In this document: piece after piece, positions 1-9,271 of the stretch | Layout of the letters: each line of letters begins with the position of its first letter | Position numbering within the stretch: position 1 is the first letter of the stretch | Assembly: GCF_000372725.1 (NCBI RefSeq) | Contig: NW_005200690.1 | Coordinates: 824,058 to 888,057 of the forward strand | Source of the DNA: Emiliania huxleyi CCMP1516 | Lineage: Eukaryota; Haptophyta; Isochrysidales; Noelaerhabdaceae | Direction of reading: 5' to 3' | Length of the DNA stretch: 64,000 nucleotides | Notes under the pieces: generated by a model | What the model was told of the DNA's origin: nothing | The model's database searches: none | Seen by the model: only the letters and a program-made list of their open reading frames with translations | Made by a program: the position numbers and the translations under genes

Positions 1-544
1 GGCGCGAGGAGGTCGGCGACGCTCCACAGCTGCTGCTCGAAGAAGACGCTGGTGTCGGCCGAGCGCAGCGCAAAGCCGACCGTCTTGCCGCCCTCCGAGT
101 CTGCCGCCATCTCCATCCCGCCCGCCGCGTAGCCGCAGAATGCCACGCCTGCGGGCAGCGTCACCGAGTCGACGCCCTCCGCCAGCCGCACGAAGAGGCC
201 GCGCCCGGCGCCTCCGCCGCCCGCGAGCGAGTCAGCGACCTCGAGCACCAGCCCAACCTCGGGCAGCTCCACCTACGGCGGCGTGTCCAGGACGTGTCTT
301 GGACCTGCCCTCGAGCCCCCGACCCCGCCTCGGGCAGGCTCGACCGAGCAGACGAGCCCTTGCAGCCCCTTGGCCGGAGTCGGCCCGTCGTACACTGGCG
401 GCGCTGCCTGCACTAGCTGCGCCTCCCCGCCGTCGGCGAGGGCCTAGGGTTGGGGAAGGGTTCAGGCGGTGAGGGTGAGGGTGAGGGTGAGGGCGAGGTG
501 AGGGCGGTGAGGGTGAGGGTGAGGGTGAGGGCGAGGTGAGGGCG

Positions 545-576
<32 letters not shown>

Positions 577-870
577 CAGGTGCGCCTCCTCCCCGCGGTC
601 GGCGAGGGCGAGGAGCTCGTCGTCCGACATCGAGAGCAGCTCCCGCTCCGACACCGACAGCACCTCCTGATCGCACACCGACGCCCCCACCTCCCCTCCC
701 TCAGAGAGGTCTCCCTCAGAGAGGTCGTGTTGAGGCTCGCACATCGCGGCGCGCAGCCCGCCCCGCCCTGCAAGCTGAACGCCGCATGGGGCGGAGGAGG
801 GAGCGCCGAATCGAGCGGAGGGCGCGCCGCCGCCTGCGCCCCCGCCAGCGAGGAGGAGCCGCAGCAGCAT
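1..870 (-). CDS. SET-domain-like protein, N-terminal part (runs off the window)
   Basis: Minus-strand gene read as exons 870-610, 443-345 and 272-1. Lengths of 261, 99 and 272 nt keep one frame. The first ATG (868-870) opens a hydrophobic leader (MLLRLLLAGG), which suggests a secretory or organellar precursor. An acidic, serine-rich segment follows (VSERELLSMSDDELL). Exon 3 reads GRGLFVRLAEGV and LPAGVAFCGYAAGG, resembling the N-terminal GxGxxA half of SET methyltransferase domains; the catalytic NHS and GEELxxxY parts would lie outside the window, so methyltransferase activity is inference. Both introns are flanked by direct repeats. Intron 1 starts with GC and holds the CCTCAC minisatellite; intron 2 has GT-AG ends. 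Confidence 0.55.
273..344 (-). mobile_element. Introner-like intron, GACACGTCC type
   Basis: A 72-nt GT-AG intron in the SET-like gene. Its 5' end (GTCGAGCCTGCCCGAGG) is repeated at the start of the next exon (GTGGAGCTGCCCGAGG) with one mismatch and one indel. The interior carries AAGACACGTCCTGGACACG, similar to the intron at 57845-57915. Confidence 0.55.
444..609 (-). mobile_element. Introner-like intron with CCTCAC minisatellite
   Basis: A 166-nt GC-AG intron. GCCCTCGCCGACCGCGGGG begins the intron and GCCCTCGCCGACGGCGGGG begins the downstream exon, a 19-nt direct repeat with one mismatch. The middle (about 470-580) is a GTGAGG/GCGAGG minisatellite on the plus strand. The donor is supplied by the repeated exon sequence. 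Confidence 0.65.
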
Positions 871-1985
871 CGCGAGGAAGGCGGCCAAGCCCTGCCCGCT
901 GCTCCCAGAAGCCGCCGCCCCGCCGCCGCCCGCCGCCTGCAGTGGCAGGGAGGGCCACAGTGGCCAAGGGGGAGAGAGCGGCCGCCACCCACTCGCCGCC
1001 CCGCCTCTCTGCACCGTCAGCTTACTAAAGAGTGGGGGCGCTCACGCGCGCGCGGCCGGCCCAGCCACGCACACCCCGCGGCCTCCCGCACCGCCCCCTC
1101 TGCCCACGCGGGGCTCTCGCGCGGGCGCATTCGTGCGGCCTCGGGAAGGGGAGGGGAGCCCGGGCCGCCGCCTTTCGCCGCGGGCGGCCAATGTCGCACC
1201 GACAAAAACAGCGCCGCCCGACGGATCAGGGGCGGGCCGGAACGATACGGCGCAGGGGAATCTGCCTCGCCGCCTTTCCGCGAGCGCCGGGCGTCTGGCG
1301 GCGCGGCGGCAAAACTGGGAGGCATGGGATGTCGCCACGCCTTTACATCAGCTGTCGCCAGTGGCTCGAGGCGGCTGACAAGAATCGTGGCTTTTCGGAT
1401 CGCGGTCGGGGGCGGGCTGCGAGGGGCCGTGATGCGAGGCGGGCGGCGTGGAGACCCCTGCGTGCCCCGCAGGGTGCACCGGCCCACGGCGTCACACCTT
1501 TTACCGTGTACATCACGCGGTGCTCTCCCTGACTCTCTGTGGGATAGCAGGTGAGGTAGCGACGGCAGACCTGGAGCGATAGAGGAGTGCTGGTTGGGCA
1601 GTCACGCGCGGAGACGCATCTCGTTTTTCTTTTGAGAGCGCCTTCGTTGTTAATAGTACAAACCCAATGGTCCTCTGCGAGCGGTCCTTCGTTGCAGTCG
1701 CACACACGCACATGCCACTTTTTTCTTTTACCTCCAGACTCGCCTTTCTTCCTTTTAGCCACTCTCGACAGGGCTGGGGGGGGGGGGGGGCTTGGGGGGG
1801 GGGCTGGGGGGGAATATCTGGCAGCGGGAAACGGCCGCTCCGTAACATCGAGTAACAAACGCCCGCGCTCCGCCGACGCAAGCCGACGCAAGCGAGAGAG
1901 AGAGAGAGATTTTTAGCAATACCAAACGCAAGCGCGAGATATCTCTACAAACCGGCCTGCGTCCCTCACAGCTCATCACTCTGCG
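871..1985. other. Intergenic, no supported gene
   Basis: GC-rich upstream region of the SET-like gene. No reading frame here looks conserved. It contains a G-homopolymer cluster at 1778-1811 and, at 1894-1935, a copy of a dispersed GAGAGAGATTTTTAGCAATACC motif that recurs at 9, 11 and 49 kb. Confidence 0.5.
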
Positions 1986-3434
1986 ATGCTGCTCCACGAG
2001 GCAGACCCGCTCGGCTTCACTTGCCGCCGGGACTGTCGGGCGGACGGAGCATGCCTTCAGCCCTGCCCCGCGGTCAGCATGGACCGAGAGGAGTGCCGGC
2101 GGAGCTGCCGCCAACGGAGAGGGTGCAAGGCATTCACGTACAACCGCATGCGCATGTGCTTCCACAAGGACGCGGTGAACCTCCCATGTCGCCCTCCTGC
2201 AGTCCCCCATCCGCGCTCCGCCTGACGCCGCACTGTCCGCTAGGCGAGGTTTGGCCAGGAGGATCGAAAGCATCACACTGCAACTTGCGTGCGCATGCCA
2301 CCCTTTATGTCCCGGTGGTTCGTCAACAAGAGCTTTCAGGGCGTGTACCGACTCGGGGACCTCATCCTCTGCAACGGCGGGCCGAATCACTCGTTGGGGC
2401 TGGAACATTTCTTTTGCGCCGGCCTCGACCCAGTCAATGCGCACCGCTCTTGGCCGCATTCTATTGGCGACCGCTACGCACGGTGGGCCGCGAGTTGCAG
2501 CGCGCTCAGCCCTTGCTCGTGAGGTGATCCCTCGACACGCCACCTCCTCCCCTCCAAGGTATGCGCGGCGGACTCGCGACGTCTCTGCATTGGTGCGGGC
2601 CGTTGAGCACAAGCTGGCGATCGAGCAAAACGCGACTGCCTGCCGAGAGGCTACAGCCGAGAGCGATTGCGAGCCGGACATCACCAGCTGCGGAGGGGAG
2701 AGGCCCGGCGCGTCCGCGTGCGTCTTTCACCTCAGGTTGGGCGAGGTCTTCACCGACCTCCCACCCCACCGGACGGCGAGCCAGCTGTGGGAGGGGAAGA
2801 ACAAGCAGGGCGACGCGTTCCGCGAGGCCTTTCACGAGCGCTACATCCAAACACGGGCGTTTTTTGATCGCGCGCTGCGCCGTCTGCCAAACGGAACGAC
2901 TCACGCCGTCCTCGCCGGCAACGCCGACGCCCTCCTCACCCGTAACAGCTCGGGTCTGGACCCGGCGCAAAGATCTTTCGAGGACGCGGCGGCGGCGACG
3001 CTCGTTCAGGGAGGCTCGCGCTGTGAGTATATAGGCGCGGCGCCTTGCGGCCGAGTACACCACGCTGCTCCTCCGCTGGCTGTCGTCGAGGGGGCTGCCT
3101 GTCGAGCACCACCGCAGCTCACGGCTGCCCGGGTACCGCGGCGTCGACTGCGACTACCTCTACATGGCTCAGGTGAGATGACGCGAGATATTCTCTGCAC
3201 CTTCTCCATACCCCGCTTGCACAGGCGAGACGTGGCCATTGTGCAAGACAGAGGACCAGGGTCGAAATTCGGACCTGCTCCCAACAGGCGCGCTGCTTCG
3301 TCGTCAGCGGCGGCTCGTTTGGTCGGTCCATCGCGCAGGTCGTGCAGGCGCGCGGCGGCACGGTGCTGAGAGGTGACGTGCCGCACGATCCGTTCACCGG
3401 CGATTGGTACGGCAAGGGTCGGAGGCGGGTTTGA
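1986..3434 (+). CDS. Glycosyltransferase-like protein with Cys-rich N-terminus
   Basis: Multi-exon plus-strand gene. The first segment (from ATG 1986) is cysteine-rich (CRRSCRQRRGCKAFTYNRMR), resembling a PAN/apple or small disulfide module. Later segments read MSRWFVNKSFQGVYRLGDLI, VFHLRLGEVF and THAVLAGNADALL. The last intron is clear: 3173-3287, GT-AG, in phase, joining YLYMAQ to ARCFVVSGGSFGRSIAQVV, with stop at 3432-3434. The HLRLGE motif, then VVSGGSFG and VQARGGTVL, resembles nucleotide-sugar-dependent fucosyl/glycosyltransferases that use an HxRxGD-type motif, but I cannot name the family. Boundaries between 2190 and 2580 and around 3022-3050 are unresolved. A second gene of similar flavour lies at 40842-42014. 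Confidence 0.45.
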
Positions 3435-3455
3435 CACACGACTGACCAAGATCCA

Positions 3456-3545
3456 AAAGAATTTTACAACAAAACTCCCTCGCACAACACTGGGCACGGG
3501 ACTGGCGCGCACTGGCAAAAGAATTCAGAGAGCAAAAAGAATTCA
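3456..3545 (+). repeat. Dispersed repeat: GGGACTGGCGCGCACTGGCAAAA...GAATT
   Basis: The stretch with AAAAGAATTTTACAAC, CACAACACTGGGCACGGGAC and TGGCGCGCACTGGCAAAAG recurs in pieces at 26074-26245, 43983-44065 and, reversed, 61165-61200. It lies just after the stop of the glycosyltransferase-like gene. It looks like degraded interspersed repeat sequence, not coding. Confidence 0.55.
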
Positions 3546-3658
3546 AAACCTCGCGCTGGTCATGATTCAACACAGCTTCAGCAGCGCTGGCTTCATCGCT
3601 GAGCCTTGCTGCCACCAATCCTGTACAGTGCACCTGTAAGTGGAGGACGACAAACTCC

Positions 3659-6349
3659 ATGATTGCTCCATCACCTCCGCTCCCGTCTCTGCCGTCAAAG
3701 CTGAGCATCGGCTCCGAGATCATCCACGACCTCTCGCCGCTGCTGCACTCTCTCTTTTTCGAGACAGAGATCAATTTCGGCGGCGAGGGCGGCGTCTACG
3801 CGGAGCTTCTGCCCAACAGGGACCTTGAAACGCTCGGCCGAGGACGTGTGGCAGGCGTCGAAGACGGTACCACCTGGCCGCAGCCATACCTCGGCAGTGA
3901 TCACGCCGAGGAGCCATTTTCAACGCAAGAGCTCGGACAGCACCGGTCAGCCACACTAGACCCTCATGAGCCAGCACCCATGATCACCGACTACAGGCCG
4001 TGGAGCGCGCTCTTTGGTGCCCGGCTGTGGGTTGACAATGCGACCGCGCCCTTTCCGGCCAACCCGCACTCTTTGAGGGTGGCTGGCGGTCCGGGCGTTG
4101 GCGTCGCCAACCCGGGGTACTGGGGCATTGCCGTGCAGCCTGGAAGCGCCTTCAACCTCTCCCTGTACGCCAGAACTGGCGCGGCGGGCGTGGCGGTGCG
4201 GCTGCGCGCCGTGCTGCGCAGCGTGTCGGGCGGCACAGTCCTCGCGGAGGCGGAGGTGCGGCCGGCGCTGTCAGACCCGTCCTCGCTGGCGGCGCGGCCC
4301 GGCTGGGCGAGGTACACGGCGACGCTGCGGGCCTCGCCTCACCAAGCTGGGTCTGCCAGGAGGGCCTCCGCTGCTCGGAGGAGTGGCATTGGTGGCGCGA
4401 GGGCAAGCGGGGCGAGGGGCGGTGGGGCGTCCGCAAACGCGCGCTTCGAGCTGCTCATCGACGTCGGCGGGGCGCGGCCTCTGACTGGCTACTCACAACG
4501 TGGGAGCGCGCCTCTTTTGCGACACTGCGCGCCAGCGCCTCTTAGGCGGCCTCTTTCTGGCTCGATGCCGTCTCTCTGATCCCTGCGGACGCCGTCGGCG
4601 GTCTCTTCCGGCGCGCCGCTCCTCTGAGCACGTGCTCCGGGAGACATGCCGAGAGATGAGCCGAGATCTGCCCGAGATAGGCGCGACGCCTTCGAGCGGC
4701 TGCAGGCAACGCGGCCGGGCTTCGTGCGTGCACCGGGCGGAAACTACCTTGAAGGCATCGCTGATCGCAATCGCGCAGCTGTCCCCCGCCGCTGAGCCTT
4801 CTCGGAATGTTGCCGCACAGGCACGGGGCTGCGCACTCGTTGGGACTGGAAGGCCACGCTCGGGCCGCCCGCCGCGAGGGCAGGCCACTACAACTCTGCG
4901 TGGGGGCGACCGCTACCCCCAGCCTTCGCCGCCGCCGCTCCCTCCACCGCCCCTCGCCTCTCGAGCTGACCTGTCCGAGGGACATGCGCACAGGTACTGG
5001 GTGACGGACGGGCTCGGCTTATTCGAGCTGCTCACGCTGTGCGAGCTGCTGCACTCGACGTGCCAGATGAGCATCTACACCGGCTACTCGATGGGGCGCA
5101 GGTACGTGCCCGTGGCGCAGTCGGAGACCTTTGCGCAGGACGCGGTCGACATGCTCGACTTCGCAAACGCCGCGCCAGCCTCGTCGCCGTGGGCGGCGGT
5201 GCGCGAGCGGATGGGGCACGCCGCGCCGTTTGGCCTCTCGCGCGTTGAGGTTGGCAACGAGGAGCGGGACATGTCGGGCGAGGGCTACCCAGCCCACTAC
5301 GAGCTCATCACGCGGAGGCTCTGGGCCGCGTACCCTTCCCTCCACATCGTTGCGAGCGGGCGGTGGGGACCTCCCATCGAGGGCTCGCCGTGCCTGACCG
5401 GCCAGCGGTGCGATCTCTGGGACGACCACTACTACAGACCTCCAGACGTGATGGCGGCCATGGGAGGCGAGTACGACCGATACAACCGCTCGCTGCCCAA
5501 GGTTTATGTGGGAGAGTTTGCGGCGAACGGCGCGACGGGCGCTTCGTCGCTCGGACCGGCGGTAGGCTCTTGCCGAGTGGAGCCCGTTCGTTCGTTCCTC
5601 AGGCGGTGCGAAGCGGTCCTTGCGCGCGGCGCTCGCGGAGGCCATCTTCATGATCGGCTTCGAGCGCAACGCGGACGTTGTCGTCGCTTCGTCCTTCGCG
5701 CCGCTGTGCAACAACGTACGCGGCACGCTGTCCCCCTAGATGCTGAATGTGCGATTCGCGGCCTCACGTGACGCGTCAGTCGAGGCTCAGCAGAGTCACG
5801 GTGCAGCCGCTCGTGTGGATAGGCACGCAGTGGGCGTACAACCTCGTCAACCTCAACAGCAGCCGCCTCTTCGTGCTGCCCTCCTACCACGTGCAGACCC
5901 TCTTCTCGAGCGCGCTCGGCGCGCACACGCTGCCCGCGACTCTCACCCCGCCGTACGCGCAAGGGGTGAAGGCTTTCTCACGGCGGCGAGGGCTCTCGTC
6001 ATCGAAGCCGCCGCAGCCGCGGCTGACGACGGCACCCCCCGCCTCCCGGTGGATCGCGACGGCGTCGATGGACGCCCGTGCGCGCCTCGTCAACCTGAAG
6101 CTCGTCAACTATGCGCCGAACGCGCGGCCGGTGGACGTGGCGTGGAGCGGCGAGCGAGCGTTCGCGCGTGTCCTAAACGCGACCGTGCTCACTGCGGCGT
6201 CCGCCGACGCGCAAAACAACCTCTCGATGCCGGATGCGGTCGCACCCGCCGCGCTCGACCCGCCGCCGGCGCTCGGGCCGACGGGGCTGAGCATCGCGAT
6301 GCCACCGTGGAGTCTCGTCGTGGTGACGGTGGCGCTAGACGACCAATAG
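3659..6349 (+). CDS. Alpha-L-arabinofuranosidase, GH51 family
   Basis: Retaining exo-glycosidase that removes terminal arabinofuranosyl residues from arabinans and arabinoxylans. Family-typical order: LLHSLFFETEINFGGEGG at the N-terminus, carbohydrate-binding-like NPHSLRVAGG to ARFELLIDVGG, FWLDAVSLIP, FVRAPGGNYLEG, RWDWKATLGP, YWVTDGLGLFELL, EVGNE (acid/base Glu), DLWDDHYYRP, VYVGEFA (nucleophile Glu), FMIGFERNADVV and a beta C-terminal domain ending at 6349. Read exons: 3659-4471, 4546-4610, 4681 to about 4756, about 4820-4905, 4994 to about 5540, about 5600-5715 and 5805-6349. Introns at 4472, 4611 and 4906 start with GC. The true start and signal peptide may lie in an upstream exon. Catalytic residues are intact. 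Confidence 0.88.
4472..4545 (+). mobile_element. Introner-like intron (GH51 gene, first of pair)
   Basis: A 74-nt GC-AG intron joining DVGG to AASFWLDAV. GCGGCCTCTGACTGGCTAC near its 5' end matches GCGGCCTCTTTCTGGCTCG at the start of the next exon in 15 of 19 positions. Confidence 0.5.
4611..4680 (+). mobile_element. Introner-like intron, CCGAGAT family (GH51 gene)
   Basis: A 70-nt GC-AG intron joining GGLFR to RDAFERL. The direct repeat is GGCGCGCCGC at 4610-4619 and GGCGCGACGC at 4680-4689. The core ends in GATGAGCCGAGATCTGCCC then GAGATAG, the same tail as introns in the ABC1K and deaminase genes. Confidence 0.65.
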
Positions 6350-6962
6350 CACTGCTTGCTCTGTCCCTGACCACAGATGACATTTCGGCACCCGCCCAGG
6401 CTTCAGTCTTCACGTATGTGGTCAAGTTGTGGTGGCCTGGTGGCTGGTGCGCGCGAGCGCGTATCACAGGCGCGTATGCAGCCGCGAGCCTGAACTCTTT
6501 TCGATGTCGTTGTCGAGCCAAAAACGCACAGAGCACACATATGTATGTAAAGATTTCGTCACGAGGGAGGGGGGAACCCTGGAAAGGAATCGGAAACGAA
6601 TCGGAGAAACGAATCGTTACTCGTGAGAACCGCCGCGGAAACACTTAACGCATATTGCAATATGATATAGAATATGAGCAAGAGTCGAATAGGAAACGAG
6701 ATGGACACAACGACGCTCCGACCCTCCGATGGTTCGAGCTTGCCGCCAACGCCACAACGGGTTCTATCTTCGACTAGTAGTGCGGGGTGTGTGTCGATAG
6801 GCGCACGGGGAGCCGGCCTGGTCCAAGCAGGGGCTCGCGGGAGGGCGGCGTGGCGACATGGCGCGCGTAGCGGACGGCGACAAGTCGGCTAGCAACTCGG
6901 CCGCGGCGGAAGCGGAAGGTGGCGAGACGGCTGTTGGTGGGGGCTTGGCGCGCACTGTCCTC
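6350..6962. other. Intergenic, no supported gene
   Basis: Converging 3' ends of the GH51 gene (plus) and the CRAL-TRIO gene (minus). An A+T-richer stretch at 6530-6700 probably holds 3' UTR and polyadenylation sequence; no clear signal was identified. Confidence 0.4.
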
Positions 6963-8051
6963 TCACCGGCCTCGCACGTGCGGCGGGAGGTGCTCGGCGG
7001 GCATGTACTTGCTCATCTCTGCGGCGGTCGTCTTGGAGGCGGTCAGCATCACGATCCGCTCCTTGTGCTGCGCAGGCAGGAAGGCCGCGATGACAGACCT
7101 GGCCCAAAGGACGGGGCGGGTGCTCGTCAGTCGTCGTGTGGGCGCAGGGTGGCGGCGGCGGGGAAGGACGGACCACACAGGGCTAAACAGGCTCGGTACG
7201 TTGACGATGAGGATCTTTTGAACCATCGGAGGGAAAAGGCCGCCGCACGCCTCCTCCACCGGGGAGAGGTACCTGCGGCCAAAGGGCGCGCGCGCGCGGG
7301 TGGGGCGCGGGACCGGCAAAGACGCGGGCGGGGTGCGTGTGGCGAGGAGGCGGCGAGGCGAGGAGGCGGCGAGGCGAGGAGGCGGCGACGCGAGGAGGCG
7401 GAGGCCCCACGCGCACTTGTTGAAGACGGATCGCGCCCGGGACCAGAGCGAGAAGAAGCCGGACGGGCAGGAGAGGTCGTGCACCATCGACCAGAGGCCA
7501 ATCTCGCCGTGACGCTGCGCGTACCGCTCGCACTGCAGCCAGCGCCACTGCGTCACGTACAGCATGTACCGCGTGAAGTCGGACGGCGTGACGAGCGACG
7601 ACTCCCTCCGATCCGGGTCGCCCTGGCCGTAGCGGAGCTCATAGCAGCCGATCACGGGCAGCGAGCCGGGCTCGGCCGCTGCGGCCGCCGCGGCCGTCGG
7701 CGGCTCGAGCGATGTCGACGCAAAGACGGGTATTACGGGCATGACGTCACGGTGGTGCGGAAAATCCTCAAAGGAAAGCTGCTGTGAAACGATGTCGTCC
7801 TTGATCGCCGCCATGCCGAGCTCCTTCCGCCGTCGCACCGACACCTGGTACATCTCGGCCGTCCGCTCGTAGTCCCAGCCGAACCGATCGAGCATCATGC
7901 CGATGACGGCGTCGTCGCCGCGGTCTCCCTTTGGCACGCCGCACATGTCACGCACGCGTTCGACGCCATGGTAGAAGCGAGCCTGCTTCCAGGGCACGCT
8001 GGAAGCCGCGCGCAGCGCCGCTGGGACGTCTCCGTCGTTGGCGTCGGGCAT
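6963..8051 (-). CDS. CRAL-TRIO (Sec14-like) domain protein
   Basis: Predicted cytosolic lipid-binding/transfer protein of the Sec14/CRAL-TRIO superfamily. Exons 8051-7411, 7272-7174 and 7098-6963 total 876 nt, 291 residues, with phases closing. ATG 8051 begins MPDANDGDVPAALRA. The N-terminal half has the helical CRAL-TRIO-N look (MLDRFGWDYERTAEMY). The lipid-binding domain reads YMLYVTQWRWLQCERYA, GLWSMVHDLS, YLSPVEEACGGLFPPMV, KILIVNVPSLFSPVWSV and ERIVMLTA. Intron 7273-7410 (GT-AG) carries a GGCGAGGAGGC minisatellite on the plus strand. The ligand cannot be inferred. It converges on the GH51 gene. Confidence 0.8.
   Translation of the reverse strand: MPDANDGDVPAALRAASSVPWKQARFYHGVERVRDMCGVPKGDRGDDAVIGMMLDRFGWDYERTAEMYQVSVRRRKELGMAAIKDDIVSQQLSFEDFPHHRDVMPVIPVFASTSLEPPTAAAAAAAEPGSLPVIGCYELRYGQGDPDRRESSLVTPSDFTRYMLYVTQWRWLQCERYAQRHGEIGLWSMVHDLSCPSGFFSLWSRARSVFNKCAWGLRLLASPPPRLAASSPRRLLATRTPPASLPVPRPTRARAPFGRRYLSPVEEACGGLFPPMVQKILIVNVPSLFSPVWSVLPRRRHPAPTRRLTSTRPVLWARSVIAAFLPAQHKERIVMLTASKTTAAEMSKYMPAEHLPPHVRGR
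7099..7173 (-). mobile_element. Small intron with short flanking repeat (CRAL-TRIO gene)
   Basis: A 75-nt GT-AG intron joining VWSV to IAAFLPAQHK. GGTCCGTC at the donor and GGTCTGTC at the acceptor form an 8-nt repeat with one mismatch. On its own this is weak; it fits the pattern of the other introns. Confidence 0.35.
7325..7400 (+). repeat. GGCGAGGAGGC minisatellite in an intron
   Basis: Repeats of GGCGAGGCGAGGAGGCGGCG lie inside CRAL-TRIO intron 7273-7410. The intron is stop-free on the coding strand (SPPPRLAASSPRR-type sequence), so unspliced RNA would still read through it. Confidence 0.75.
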
Positions 8052-8364
8052 GGTTGCCAAGGCAACAAGAGAATCCGCGTCGCGTTTCTTTTCACGTAAA
8101 CGCACAACCCCGGCCCCGAAATCGCACAGTGATGACAGTGACTTTTCACGCTTTTTTCCCTTTCTTTGCCCCGATATATTTTCTTTTACGACACAGGTAC
8201 ACCATGCTAGACGCCTACATCCAATACTCATACGTACACACCACATCATGATCGTCGGTAATACAGCGTGTGCGTGATTAGTACACACAACAGACTCCAC
8301 GGCAACATGCTAAACATCTCGATCACAGCACAGGAGGGAACTCAGCGGACAGTCAGCCTGCCAG

Positions 8365-8985
8365 TCAGCTCGCCCCCACCCACACGGCCTCTTCTTCCTT
8401 CACTGCCTCCTCCTCCTCTTCAACGCGCGGCTGTGCGGGCTGCTCGGGCGGCGCAGCGGCCGCGGCGGCCAGGAACGTGACGCCGTCCGGGCCGCCAAAG
8501 GCCCTCGGGTTGGAGAAGGGACTACCGGGACAGCCCGAGCCGTACCTGCATGCGCAACATTCGGAGTTATAAGAGCAGAGAATTGGCGGCCGAGAGCTCA
8601 TGTTCGTGTGTAGAAGGAAGCGGGGCCTGAAGTCGAACGACGACTTGAACTCCGCTGGCCCTCCGAAGCTCCTCTTGACGCTCGCGGCTTGGCTTCGGGT
8701 TCGGGTTGGGGACGCCGACAATTCTGAGGAGGCCGTCGTCGCGAGCGCCACGCAGCGTGTGCCTCCGTACAGCCTCCGATTCCAGAAGGGATTCCCTGGC
8801 CTGCCTGTGCCGAATCTGAAGTTGTCCCGGTCAGCACACATAACTACGCCAAAGATCAAAGCAGCCGCTCTGCTGCGCTGCGTGGGGAGCGCATGCGACA
8901 TCGTCGCTCCGGGCATTAGCGGCTGTGGCGTGGCGAGCATTAGCGCTGCCTGTGCGGGTAGTGCGAGCAGCACCAACAAGGGCAT
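8365..8985 (-). CDS. Small secreted or plastid-targeted protein with duplicated motif
   Basis: Single-exon frame of 206 residues from a good ATG. The N-terminus (MPLLVLLALPAQAALML) is a clear signal peptide, possibly bipartite for plastid import. Two similar segments follow: FGTGRPGNPFWNRRLYGG and YGSGCPGSPFSNPRAFGG, sharing F/YGxGxPGxPFxNxRxxGG. The tail is acidic (EEEEEAVKEEE). No family is recognised. The repeated motif suggests internal duplication of a about 100-residue unit. It lies 300 bp upstream of, and divergent in spacing from, the MDR gene on the same strand. Confidence 0.55.
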   Translation of the reverse strand: MPLLVLLALPAQAALMLATPQPLMPGATMSHALPTQRSRAAALIFGVVMCADRDNFRFGTGRPGNPFWNRRLYGGTRCVALATTASSELSASPTRTRSQAASVKRSFGGPAEFKSSFDFRPRFLLHTNMSSRPPILCSYNSECCACRYGSGCPGSPFSNPRAFGGPDGVTFLAAAAAAPPEQPAQPRVEEEEEAVKEEEAVWVGAS

Positions 8986-9138
8986 TGCAACCGTGAAATG
9001 GGCCGGCGTGCGAAGGGGTGACTTTTCGCGAAGGTTTTTTAAAAAGAATTTTACCTAGGCAACCACACGCAGCACAAGTTCACACAGGCCCGTCACAGTA
9101 CCAAAAGAGGCTAAATAATTCGTAGACAAGCTAGCAAG

Positions 9139-9182
9139 CTGATCGGTACTTGTAAAGGTATTGCTAAAAATCTCTCTCTGTA
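9139..9182 (-). repeat. Dispersed GAGAGAGATTTTTAGCAATACC repeat
   Basis: Plus strand reads GGTATTGCTAAAAATCTCTC, the reverse complement of the copies at 1894 and 49226. It is adjacent to the 3' end of the MDR gene. Confidence 0.6.
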
Positions 9183-9271
9183 CTCTCTCATAAGGGGGCG
9201 ACCCCACCCACGCCGCGGGGAGTTCTTCATGCCGAAACTGCGAGGCGGCGGCTACCTCCTGCATAGGACCC

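Noticed and set aside
470..580. GTGAGG repeats as interstitial telomere
   Set aside because: The unit is GTGAGG/GCGAGG and not TTAGGG, and it lies wholly inside an intron with flanking exon duplications, so an intron minisatellite explains it.
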